A DNA stretch of 64,000 nucleotides from Methanothermococcus thermolithotrophicus DSM 2095 (lineage in GTDB: Archaea > AGJL01 > Methanococci > Methanococcales > Methanococcaceae). Where the stretch lies: contig NZ_OX296583.1 in the NCBI RefSeq assembly GCF_946463545.1, forward strand, positions 496,001-560,000, written 5' to 3'. The notes under the pieces are model-generated. The model was not told the origin of the DNA and searched no databases. It worked only from the letters and a program-made list of their open reading frames with translations. Made by a program: the position numbers and the translations under genes. This document shows, in pieces, positions 9,752 to 17,845 of this stretch (positions are counted from its first letter, which is position 1; the number at the start of each line of letters is the position of its first letter).

Positions 9752-10717
9752 GTGCTTTTCAGGAAACTTTCAACTGTAGAAAGGGTTTACAACATAGGAT
9801 TAGAACAAAAAGTACTATCGGATGTATTTAAATGTATTAGCGGTTTTATTAAAGAAGCAGAGGAGGATTTAATAAAACTCTATGATCTGAGAATACTTGA
9901 TAAGATCCCAGTTGATCAAATAATGACCAAGGATGTTGTATTGATTAATGAAGAAGATAGCGTTGATGAACTAGAACGGATTATCAAAAAGTACAAACAC
10001 ATGGGCTATCCGGTTGTTGATAAAAACGGAAATCTAGTTGGTATTGTAACATTTAAGGATTTGGGCAAGAAAAAGGGGGGCCTATTTTTGAAAAATAAAA
10101 TTAAAGATATAATGACCCCAAAAGAACAGCTCATACTAATTTCTCCCGATACGTCAGCATCGGAATCCCAAAAAATCATGGCCAAAAATGCCATAGGAAG
10201 ACTGTTAGTCGTTGATGAAAATGAAAATATTGTGGGAATAGTAAGTAAAGGAGATATTGTAAGAACGTATCAAATATACAGCAATAAAGTTACAAAAATC
10301 AAAGAATGTAGTCGTATAACTAATTTTTATTTTTATGACTGTGAAAAATCAAAAATGGAAAAACTCGCAGATGATTTAGTAATATTATTGGGGGGCAGAG
10401 GATTTATTATATCAGAAAAAGAAGATTATATTGAAATATTAACAAGAGATTGGGAACCACTAGCTAAAATAATGAAGAATAGAGGCAAAATAGATCATAT
10501 CTCCCTAACCACTAAGTTATTGGACATATTGGAACTAAGTATTGTTAATGAGATATTGGGGCTTATTGAAAAATATAGTTTTGAGGAAATCGTCATAACT
10601 GACCATATAACACTGATTGATGAAAGATCATCAATACAGAGGATCATAACAGATGTGACATCATTTAGAGATAGTAAAAAAACATTTGGTACCATAACAA
10701 TAAGATCTGATTTCTAA
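9752..10717 (+). CDS. Tandem CBS-domain protein of unknown function
   Basis: A soluble protein with two CBS domains (about residues 55-110 and 115-175 from this start; MTKDVV, GYPVVDKNGNLVGIVT and IMAKNAIGRLLVVDENENIVGIVSKGD mark them). CBS pairs usually bind adenine nucleotides. The N-terminal 50 residues and the C-terminal 150 residues have no domain I recognise. I chose GTG at 9752 because GGTGAT lies four bases before it; an in-frame ATG at 9740 has no binding site. It stands alone between a transporter and mmp7, and no target enzyme is suggested by context. Confidence 0.7.
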   Translation: MLFRKLSTVERVYNIGLEQKVLSDVFKCISGFIKEAEEDLIKLYDLRILDKIPVDQIMTKDVVLINEEDSVDELERIIKKYKHMGYPVVDKNGNLVGIVTFKDLGKKKGGLFLKNKIKDIMTPKEQLILISPDTSASESQKIMAKNAIGRLLVVDENENIVGIVSKGDIVRTYQIYSNKVTKIKECSRITNFYFYDCEKSKMEKLADDLVILLGGRGFIISEKEDYIEILTRDWEPLAKIMKNRGKIDHISLTTKLLDILELSIVNEILGLIEKYSFEEIVITDHITLIDERSSIQRIITDVTSFRDSKKTFGTITIRSDF

Positions 10718-10779
10718 TAACGCATATATTATATCATTTCTTTTGCAGCTCACCTGTTGTAATAGATTAACTTCTGAAC

Positions 10780-10802
10780 CCCAAATATATTATATTTATA
10801 AA
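10780..10802 (+). promoter_or_regulatory. Probable BRE/TATA promoter of mmp7
   Basis: CCCAAATATATTATATTTAT lies 25-45 bp before the mmp7 start. Its AT-rich core preceded by A/C residues resembles an archaeal TATA box, but no transcription start is known. Confidence 0.35.
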
Positions 10803-10821
10803 AGTTTAGGTGTGATAGATA

Positions 10822-11721
10822 ATGTATCAAATTGTTAGGTATGAAGGAGGAGTTTACAAAAACAACGTCCTGAAGGAATGGATAGAGGATATTGGGGGCT
10901 TTATAATTCAGGAACACGTTATGCAACTGGATGTTTACATGACTGTTGCTTTACCTCAAAATGAAATAGAAAACTTCAAAAAAGAATCCAAAAAATACAA
11001 GGGGAAGGTAGTCGAAACCCCACTTGCAGGAACTGAAATTGCAGTGGTGGCACCTAGTTTATCAAGACATCATCTCCCACACATAGCCTGTGATGTTTCT
11101 GAATATGTAAGGAGATTTGGTGCTAAACCCAACATGATAGGACTTTCTCACGGAGCTGGGAAGAATATTAGTGAACTTAGGGAAAAAGAAAAGAGATTGA
11201 TTGAAGAACACGACATTGCAATATATGTTATGGGTAACTTTGAAAGCTGTATAAAGGATAAAACCCATTTATTCAACGTTGATATTCCAATAGTTGTTAC
11301 TGGCGGACCAGAAAAATTAGATATTCCATACGTATATGTTGGAAACTTAGGTAGGAGAGCTCATAGGTTAAGGCATGGAGATGAAATAAGAGCATTAAGA
11401 AAAATGATAGATGAAGTTACAAGGTTGATCAATGAAAGAAGGACAGAACTATCTTACGACCCCCCAATAGTTCCTCCAGTTGTTGTAAAGGATGAAATAG
11501 AAAAACGTGTAGATGAAATCTATGGAATATTTGCCCCGATGCCTATTGTAACCCAGTTGGATGGATTAAGGATTAAATTAGACTACGATACCTACAAGGA
11601 AAAAATAGAGAATGTTAAAGTTGGTAGATATATTTTAAAGGACATAGCATACATAACAAGATCTGAAATGAAAAATTATATTTTAGTTAAGATAAAGCCA
11701 ACATCCGAAGTTAAATATTAG
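10822..11721 (+). CDS. mmp7: Methanogenesis marker protein 7
   Basis: A 299-residue protein that matches my memory of the methanogen-specific marker 7 family. In Methanococcus maripaludis, Mmp7 copurifies with McrC, Mmp3, Mmp17 and the ATPase AtwA in the complex that activates methyl-coenzyme M reductase; the role here is by homology. Conserved-looking stretches are HHLPHIACDVSEYV, SHGAGKNISEL and VVTGGPEKLDIPYVYVG. AGGTGTGATAGATA precedes the ATG. A 144-residue gene and a LUD-domain gene follow on the same strand. I am fairly sure of the family assignment, less of the number. Confidence 0.75.
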   Translation: MYQIVRYEGGVYKNNVLKEWIEDIGGFIIQEHVMQLDVYMTVALPQNEIENFKKESKKYKGKVVETPLAGTEIAVVAPSLSRHHLPHIACDVSEYVRRFGAKPNMIGLSHGAGKNISELREKEKRLIEEHDIAIYVMGNFESCIKDKTHLFNVDIPIVVTGGPEKLDIPYVYVGNLGRRAHRLRHGDEIRALRKMIDEVTRLINERRTELSYDPPIVPPVVVKDEIEKRVDEIYGIFAPMPIVTQLDGLRIKLDYDTYKEKIENVKVGRYILKDIAYITRSEMKNYILVKIKPTSEVKY

Positions 11722-11736
11722 TTTGGAGGAGAAAAA

Positions 11737-12171
11737 ATGAATATCGAAACATTGGAAAATGAAAACATTGAAATTGTTGAATTACCTTTACCGCCTGGAA
11801 TCCCACAATCAATCATTGCTAGATTACTTGACATTTGTAATATTGAATACGAAGTTAAAAAGGACGAAATTCTGGATAAAGAATATCCCATACTATATGG
11901 AAGTCCGGAAAATATTGAAAATGCAAAGAAATTTATTATTTTATTCACCGAAACCAGATTGGCATTAAGGGATATTGCAAGACTTGCTAGAAGATTCAAA
12001 ACAACGGCTAATCTATACACCGAAGATGATGAACTTAAGTATGTACTCGGAATTGTTGCAAACGATGTAACAAATAAGGATAAAATTGAAATTTTAGACA
12101 GCAAACCAGAGGGAGAATTCGAAACTATAAAGATTTGTGATAAAGATTTGCATGTCCATATAATTGATTAA
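11737..12171 (+). CDS. Conserved methanogen protein downstream of mmp7
   Basis: 144 residues, no signal peptide or membrane segment. The N-terminal half has PLPPGIPQSIIARLLDICNI; the middle has RDIARLARRFKTTANLYTED; the C-terminus is acidic. I do not recognise a domain with certainty. Its position 15 bp after mmp7, with GGAGG before the ATG, suggests co-transcription and perhaps work on the same methyl-coenzyme M reductase activation pathway, where several small marker proteins (Mmp6, Mmp17) are known. That link is inference from position only. Confidence 0.6.
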   Translation: MNIETLENENIEIVELPLPPGIPQSIIARLLDICNIEYEVKKDEILDKEYPILYGSPENIENAKKFIILFTETRLALRDIARLARRFKTTANLYTEDDELKYVLGIVANDVTNKDKIEILDSKPEGEFETIKICDKDLHVHIID

Positions 12172-12207
12172 TATATTTCCATAACAAACTCATAAGGGGT
12201 TATTGAG

Positions 12208-12849
12208 ATGAAGGAAATAGAAAGCTGGCATAATGAAGCAGTTGGTAAGAAAGTAGTAGACGCACTGAAAAAGAACCTTTTTGACGCAGTATATTTTCCA
12301 ACTGCTGAAGAAGCCGTTGAATACATTTTAAATTATGTAAATAAAGGAGATAAGGTAGGTTTTGGGGGCTCCATGACTGTAAAATCCATGAATATCCAAG
12401 ATAAAGTTAAAGAAAAAGGAGCTGTAGTTTTAGATCATGGCGATCCTAACTTATCCCCTGAAGAAAAACTTGAAGTTATGAGAGCTCAGCTCACCTGTGA
12501 TTTATTCCTATGTAGTAGCAACGCGATAACTTTAAATGGTGAGCTCGTAAACGTTGATGGAGTAGGTAACAGAGTTGCAGCCCTGTCATTTGGACCTAAA
12601 AAAGTAATAATCGTAGCAGGAACTAACAAAATTTGCAAGGATGAAGATGCAGCATTTGAAAGAATAAAGATGATAGCAGCACCTAAAAACACAAAAAGAT
12701 TGAACTTATCTAACCCATGTATTAAAACAGGTTTTTGTGTAGATTGCAATAGCGAAACAAGAATTTGTAGAATCTACACAGTTATAAAAAAGAAACCTAT
12801 GCTTTCAGACATCACAGTTGTTATAGTTGGGGAAGAGCTCGGACTCTAA
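12208..12849 (+). CDS. LUD domain (DUF162/LutC-like) protein
   Basis: 213 residues with a LUD/LutC-like fold: VGFGGSMTVKSMNIQD and GDPNLSPEEKLEVMRAQLTCDLFL are typical of the family, as is the NVDGVGNRVAAL segment. LutC is part of the bacterial lactate-oxidising LutABC complex, but no LutA or LutB lies nearby, so lactate use is not supported. The C-terminal part has four cysteines (C...GFCVDCNSETRICRIY) that could bind metal. AAGGGG precedes the ATG. It may share a transcript with the two genes upstream (36-bp gap). Confidence 0.75.
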   Translation: MKEIESWHNEAVGKKVVDALKKNLFDAVYFPTAEEAVEYILNYVNKGDKVGFGGSMTVKSMNIQDKVKEKGAVVLDHGDPNLSPEEKLEVMRAQLTCDLFLCSSNAITLNGELVNVDGVGNRVAALSFGPKKVIIVAGTNKICKDEDAAFERIKMIAAPKNTKRLNLSNPCIKTGFCVDCNSETRICRIYTVIKKKPMLSDITVVIVGEELGL

Positions 12850-12890
12850 CATGTGAAAAATAAAAAAATAGGTTAAGTTTATTAAGTTTA

Positions 12891-13835
12891 TTATAAAACT
12901 CCCATTTTAGCCAGCAAGGCACACAACTGTATCCTTTCGTTTGCACCTTCTACTATTCTAAAATCACATTCTCCAACAGCTTCGACTAAATGAACTTTTT
13001 TCTTTTCTTCAATATCTAAATTAGGAACTTCCCTAAATATCTGTAGGAGTATATCCTCCCCACTCATACCCCATTCAATCATGAGCTTGTATAGTTGATC
13101 TCTAGCCTCATTGAATTTCCCATCTAAAGCTAATTCAATCATTTTTTTAATTTCTTCTGGTCTAGCCCTTGAAGAAACTTTATAAACAATCTCATCGGTT
13201 ATAACATTTGAAACCGCCGCTGCAGTTTGTAGTACGTTAATGGCTTTTCTCATGTCCCCCTCTGATACATAGATTACAGCCTCAACACCACTATCCTCTA
13301 AGACTAAACCTTCTTTTTCAGCTATCTCCTTTAATTTTTTTACAATGTCTTCCATTTTCAATGGTGAAAATCTAAATATGGCACATCTTGACTGTATAGG
13401 AGGAATAATCTTGCTTGAATAGTTGCACGAGAGTATAAATCGGCAGATATCTAAATACTTCTCCATGGTTCTCCTAAGGGCATTTTGAGCATCGCTTGTT
13501 AAAGCATCGCTTTCATCTAAGAATATTATTTTAAATGGAGCATCCCCAATTGGCTTTGTTCTTGCAAAATCTTTAACTTTAGTTCTAATTACATCAATAC
13601 CTCTTTCATCACTGGCATTCAGCTCTAAGAAGTTGTCTCTCCAATGTTCACCAAACAAATCCCTAGCTAAACATAGAGCTGATGTGGTCTTTCCAGTTCC
13701 AGGGGAACCGCTAAACAACATGTTTGGCATGGATTTATTTTTTACATAACTTTTAAGTCTATTTGTTATTTCATCGTGTCCAGCAACTTCATCCAAGGTT
13801 TTTGGTCGGTATTTTTCTACCCAAGGTTTTTCCAT
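12891..13835 (-). CDS. rfcS: Replication factor C small subunit
   Basis: Clamp-loader ATPase that opens PCNA rings onto primed DNA together with RfcL. 314 residues: the N-terminal WVEKYRPKTLDEVAGH, Walker A GSPGTGKTT, Walker B IIFLDESDALT, sensor/SRC region and a C-terminal collar domain. The M. jannaschii homologue carries inteins; this copy is uninterrupted. ATG at 13835 with GGGTAAC upstream. The partner rfcL is at 31402-32853. It converges with the LUD gene. Confidence 0.96.
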   Translation of the reverse strand: MEKPWVEKYRPKTLDEVAGHDEITNRLKSYVKNKSMPNMLFSGSPGTGKTTSALCLARDLFGEHWRDNFLELNASDERGIDVIRTKVKDFARTKPIGDAPFKIIFLDESDALTSDAQNALRRTMEKYLDICRFILSCNYSSKIIPPIQSRCAIFRFSPLKMEDIVKKLKEIAEKEGLVLEDSGVEAVIYVSEGDMRKAINVLQTAAAVSNVITDEIVYKVSSRARPEEIKKMIELALDGKFNEARDQLYKLMIEWGMSGEDILLQIFREVPNLDIEEKKKVHLVEAVGECDFRIVEGANERIQLCALLAKMGVL

Positions 13836-13944
13836 AGTTACCCTCTTATTTTATTGTTAAATTCGTTATAATGCATAAAAAATAAATATTTAGATATTAA
13901 ATGTATTTATGGATGAGTTTATTATACTTACGCTTTAAAAAAAA

Positions 13945-15051
13945 TCATTCTTCAAAGTTTATATACTTCAGTATCTCTCCAAATCTAGATTTTACAATAT
14001 TTCTTTTTCCTAAAACCTTTGCATGAGCATCCAATTCAATGATTCCATAATCATATAGCTCTTTTATTGGATGATAGAGTCTAGGACCATCACTTATTCC
14101 AATGGTTACAATATTTTCATTTATTTCTTTCAATTCCTCAATAGGTAGAGCATGGGGAACCCCTGAAACTACAACTAAATCAGGTTTAATTTCTTTTAAT
14201 ATCTCTACTGCTTTTTTTCCAGTAATTGGATATTCGTCTAAACCGCCGGTTATATAATCGATATTAATATTATTCTTCGAATATTCTCCAAAAATATTCT
14301 TTGCATCATTTTTAACCTTCTCAAAGCCCACATTTTCATCTAAATTGGCTATATTTACACAGTCAAATATCCTGTTAATTTCAATCAAAGGATGGGCAAA
14401 TAAATAGGCAGTTTCCTTTTTTGCATTTAATACACAGGCCACTTTAATATCTTCCCCATTTTTAGCCCTTTCTTTTAGTTCCCTTAAGAGCTCTATAACT
14501 TCGTCAACGTCATCTTCATAGGTGGGCTTTAAATATTTACTCTTAGCCATCCCCCTATTTTTCTCAACTTCTGTAGCTTTTATAAGCATGTCTTTCTGCC
14601 TTTCAAATTCTTCTTTGCTTATTAGCCCTAACTCCAAACAGCTTTTCATGGTTCTTATGGCCCCAACGGTATTATCCATTAATCCGCTGTGGATTTCAAC
14701 TGGAACTATGATGTCTTCGTACTCGTCCAATATACTATATAGGTCTTCACCAATTATCATACTTGCACAGGTCCCAACAACGCCGATAATGTATTTTCCA
14801 TCTTTTGGTTTGTTGGATTTTAAATATTCAACTACATCATCTAAAACACTTCTCAATTTTTCCATTGCTCCAAAAATAAAGTCATTTTCTCCCATCGCAG
14901 TTGTAAAAATTCTTACACCGTCTAACTCTAAAAGTCTAGCTGTTCTAAAACAACATCCGCTTGGTCCGTGTAGTACTATGGCATCAGCCCCAATATCTCT
15001 CAATTGATACATTGCTGCAGCTATAGGAGAGGGTCTTGGATGTAATATCAT
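13945..15051 (-). CDS. cfbD: Ni-sirohydrochlorin a,c-diamide reductive cyclase, catalytic NifD-like subunit
   Basis: CfbD works with the NifH-like CfbC in coenzyme F430 synthesis, reducing Ni-sirohydrochlorin a,c-diamide and forming the gamma-lactam ring. The 368-residue chain starts MILHPRPSPIAAAMYQLRD and has cysteines at GPSGCCFRTARL and VVGTCASMIIGEDL for the cluster shared by the subunits. I chose the ATG at 15051 because GTGATAGTT lies directly before it; the in-frame upstream extension is hydrophobic and lacks a binding site. cfbC is not in this window. DUF211 starts divergently 128 bp away. Confidence 0.9.
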   Translation of the reverse strand: MILHPRPSPIAAAMYQLRDIGADAIVLHGPSGCCFRTARLLELDGVRIFTTAMGENDFIFGAMEKLRSVLDDVVEYLKSNKPKDGKYIIGVVGTCASMIIGEDLYSILDEYEDIIVPVEIHSGLMDNTVGAIRTMKSCLELGLISKEEFERQKDMLIKATEVEKNRGMAKSKYLKPTYEDDVDEVIELLRELKERAKNGEDIKVACVLNAKKETAYLFAHPLIEINRIFDCVNIANLDENVGFEKVKNDAKNIFGEYSKNNINIDYITGGLDEYPITGKKAVEILKEIKPDLVVVSGVPHALPIEELKEINENIVTIGISDGPRLYHPIKELYDYGIIELDAHAKVLGKRNIVKSRFGEILKYINFEE

Positions 15052-15179
15052 AACTATCACTTTTTTTAAGATGTTACAAGTTATTGGTATAAAAACATAA
15101 TATATAAAACTATAAAAACCCCATGTGATATAATAGAAATATAATAAACTACGATATTTCACACTGGGAGGAATAGAAG

Positions 15180-15473
15180 TTGACCGGATTAAGAAGAATA
15201 GTTCTTGATGTTTTAAAAACTCATGAACCTAAATTAAACGATTTAGCCCTCAAACTATGTGGATTAAAAGAAGTAGATGGTGTAAACATTACTGTTTATG
15301 AGATAGATAAATCCACGGAAAATATTAAAATAACAATTGAAGGAACAAATTTGCAATACGAGCCTATCAAAGAAATCATTGAATCCATGAATGGAGTTAT
15401 ACACAGTATTGATGAGGTCGCAGCTGGAAAAAGAATTATCGAAGAAGTAAAAACGCCACAAGATAGGCATTAA
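15180..15473 (+). CDS. DUF211 family protein
   Basis: A 97-residue soluble protein of the archaeal DUF211 family, recognised by the N-terminal LRRIVLDVLKTHEP and the IHSIDEVAAGKRIIE tail. The fold is ferredoxin-like and known structures form rings; function is not established. Translation starts at TTG (15180) after GGGAGG at 15166. The gene stands alone between cfbD and the TnpB region. Confidence 0.85.
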   Translation: MTGLRRIVLDVLKTHEPKLNDLALKLCGLKEVDGVNITVYEIDKSTENIKITIEGTNLQYEPIKEIIESMNGVIHSIDEVAAGKRIIEEVKTPQDRH

Positions 15474-15512
15474 CTTTTTCCTACCATAGCAAAGGAACTA
15501 TAAAATCATATG

Positions 15513-15532
15513 GTTTGTTCAATTGAACAAAC
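15513..15532. repeat. Perfect 20-bp palindrome
   Basis: GTTTGTTCAATTGAACAAAC is its own reverse complement. It lies 40 bp downstream of the DUF211 stop and 200 bp upstream of tnpB, and could be an operator for a dimeric regulator or a mobile-element end. Confidence 0.7.
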
Positions 15533-15570
15533 ATACAAATATAGTTTTATTTTATTTTGATTTAACATAA

Positions 15571-15624
15571 AAACGGCTATCTATTATTTTTGCTATATAT
15601 TCAAACTACTAAATATAGCCGTTT
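15571..15624. repeat. Inverted repeat upstream of tnpB
   Basis: AAACGGCTAT (15571-15580) and ATAGCCGTTT (15615-15624) are exact inverted repeats. A nested GCTATAT/ATATAGC pair lies inside. It may be a left-end structure of the TnpB-carrying element or a regulatory hairpin. Confidence 0.65.
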
Positions 15625-15734
15625 GAAACTGTTTAAAAATTCGTAGACAAATATGGGCATTTATAGTTAAACAATAAAGAAATTTTTATATATCTGATAA
15701 AAGATGAGATTATTAAAAACAAACAAACAATGCT

Positions 15735-16976
15735 ATGTCGAATAAAACAAAATCGAAAAATAACCAAGAATTGACTTACCAAGTCGTTCTATCTTACAAA
15801 GTTAGTCATAACTATCCACTTAAAACTTTTTTAACTGAATGTAAAGACAAGTTAAACATAAGCATCGACATAATTTGGAATAACATCGAATACACTAAAA
15901 AAGGTTATCCAAAACTCCCGAAATCAAACGAATTCAAAAGAAATTTAAGAAACAAACTCTTAGAAAATTGGAATTATGCCTCTCATTATATCGATGGGGT
16001 TATAAAAACCGCTTATTCAGTCTTAGAAAGTTGGTTATCTAACTATAAAAGAGGTTATAGAACTAAAACAAAACCGAAAGTAGAGCGGCTATTCGTTAGG
16101 GTTAAGACAACTCTAATAAAATACGATAAGGAAAAAGGAGAGATAAGGATAACCATAAAACCGAGAAAAGAATATTTAGTTTTAAACATTAAAAACGAAT
16201 GGTTTTTCGATAAAGTTAAAGATTTATCAATAGGAGAAATTATTTTAAAAGAAAATGAGGCATTTTTAACGTTCAAAGATAATCTAAACTATTCAGATAA
16301 AGAAATAGTTGTTGGGGTGGATAGCAATCTAAAATCTCTCGATTTGTTCCATCCGATAGAAGGCTGGATAAGAGTTGATTTAACCGAATTACATCGACTT
16401 AAAGAAGTTTATGATAAAAAAATCGACTTTCTTAAATCATTGCTTAAAAAATGCCCTTTAAGAGTTATGAGAAAGATAGAAAGGTTATTCGAAAGGAGAA
16501 GGAACAGAGTTAAAGATTTTTTACACAAACTCACAATCCAATTATCTCGATTATTTCATAACGCGATTTTTGTTTTTGAGGATTTGAATAAGAGGAAGAT
16601 GTATAAAAATAAATACTTCAATAGAAGAATAGACAGGACAAATTGGAACAGCATAATACAAAAAATCAGCTATAAAACGATTGTTATCTTAGTTAATCCT
16701 GCCTACACTTCGACAACCTGTCCTATATGCAGGAGTAAAATGGAGTCCCAAGAGGGGCAGGTTGTTTGCTGTAATTGTTCAGACTCTTTTAACCGTCAGT
16801 TAGTTGGCTGTTTAAATATTTTTAAAAGAGGTTTAGGAAAAATTAAAGAGTTGATGGGTGGCTCAGGGGTTACCACGACAGGGACAGAGGTTTCCTTTAG
16901 AAAACTGATGACGTCCAATCCAAACGTGGTCTATTGTGTAGATTATAACGGAAAATACTTAATAAGAGTTGGTTAA
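15735..16976 (+). CDS. tnpB: TnpB-like protein with altered RuvC-III motif
   Basis: A 413-residue relative of the IS200/IS605 RNA-guided nuclease TnpB. RuvC-I reads VVGVDSNLKSLDLF (Asp196) and RuvC-II IFVFEDLNKRKM (Glu282). A zinc-finger region has CPIC (329-332) and CCNC (345-348). The RuvC-III segment reads CSDSFNRQLVGCLNIF; where active TnpB proteins have DRD followed by xxGAxN or NAAxN, this has NRQ (353-355), so the third catalytic Asp appears lost. No tnpA is adjacent. No binding site precedes the ATG. The coding sequence near 16855-16900 is markedly GC-richer than its surroundings, as expected if a guide RNA scaffold overlaps the 3' end. It could be an inactive relic or a repurposed DNA-binding protein. 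Confidence 0.85.
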   Translation: MSNKTKSKNNQELTYQVVLSYKVSHNYPLKTFLTECKDKLNISIDIIWNNIEYTKKGYPKLPKSNEFKRNLRNKLLENWNYASHYIDGVIKTAYSVLESWLSNYKRGYRTKTKPKVERLFVRVKTTLIKYDKEKGEIRITIKPRKEYLVLNIKNEWFFDKVKDLSIGEIILKENEAFLTFKDNLNYSDKEIVVGVDSNLKSLDLFHPIEGWIRVDLTELHRLKEVYDKKIDFLKSLLKKCPLRVMRKIERLFERRRNRVKDFLHKLTIQLSRLFHNAIFVFEDLNKRKMYKNKYFNRRIDRTNWNSIIQKISYKTIVILVNPAYTSTTCPICRSKMESQEGQVVCCNCSDSFNRQLVGCLNIFKRGLGKIKELMGGSGVTTTGTEVSFRKLMTSNPNVVYCVDYNGKYLIRVG

Positions 16977-17107
16977 ATGTCTATAATTGTCTATATTTGA
17001 CCATGTTTGGAGAACCCCGTTTAACGAAGATAGTTATTAAATCCAAAATTTTAAGCGTTTCATATAAATTGTAAAATCACTATACTCATGATTTTAAGAG
17101 GAATACA

Positions 17108-17809
17108 ATGATAGACAAAACTGTTGATATCAACCATATTTTTGAAGAGGACGAAATAAAACTACTAAAGGACATGGGCTGGAATAGGTCAATAGCTGTT
17201 CAATATCACAATGAGTACGATAAGGAAAAATTTGATAAAGCCAAAGAATATGGGGAGAAACACGGTTTAGAGATATATTGTGGAATTAAAATAAAGACCG
17301 ATTCCTCAAAAGATTTAACAAAAGCCATTAAACGTTTTAGAAATAAAGCAGATGTTCTTTTAGTCGAAGGAGGGATCGTAAAAATCAATAGAAAAGCCCT
17401 TGAATCCCATGAAGTAGATATTTTATCAACCCCTGAATTAAATAGAAATGATAACGGTATTGACCACATACTTGCAAGGTTGGGAAGCACCCACAGGGTA
17501 GCAATTGAACTAAATTTAAACAGTTTGTTGGAAAAAAAGTACTATGAACGAGCGAGGTTGTTGTGGTCATTTAGGAGAAACATATTTCTTGCAAGAAAAT
17601 ACGATACCCCAGTTGTGATTTCAAGCGGTGCAAAGGACATTTACGGTATAAAATCCCCAAACGACCTAAGGAGTTTTTTAAACACCCTTATAGATCCTAT
17701 TTACTCAAAAAAGATAATGGAAACCACAAATAAGATTTTAGATTATAGGATTTACCTAAAAAAGAACAATGTGGTAAGGTATGGTATAGAAATTGTAAAG
17801 GAAGAATAA
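17108..17809 (+). CDS. rnp3: Ribonuclease P protein component 3 (Rpp30)
   Basis: Protein subunit of archaeal RNase P, which matures tRNA 5' ends. The 233-residue TIM-barrel-like chain has DVLLVEGGIVKINRKALES and DILSTPELNRNDNGIDH, followed by VAIELNLNSLL, all typical of Rpp30. AGAGGA precedes the ATG. It is convergent with the beta-CASP nuclease gene (36-bp gap). Confidence 0.92.
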   Translation: MIDKTVDINHIFEEDEIKLLKDMGWNRSIAVQYHNEYDKEKFDKAKEYGEKHGLEIYCGIKIKTDSSKDLTKAIKRFRNKADVLLVEGGIVKINRKALESHEVDILSTPELNRNDNGIDHILARLGSTHRVAIELNLNSLLEKKYYERARLLWSFRRNIFLARKYDTPVVISSGAKDIYGIKSPNDLRSFLNTLIDPIYSKKIMETTNKILDYRIYLKKNNVVRYGIEIVKEE

Positions 17810-17845
17810 AACAAAATATAATAAAATATAGCATCATAATAGTAC

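Noticed and set aside
12208-12849. Lactate utilisation (LutC) function
   Set aside because: The LUD domain alone does not show lactate oxidation, and no lutA or lutB is nearby.
12891-13835. Inteins in rfcS, rfcL or infB
   Set aside because: M. jannaschii homologues of some carry inteins, but all three here are of normal length with uninterrupted motifs.
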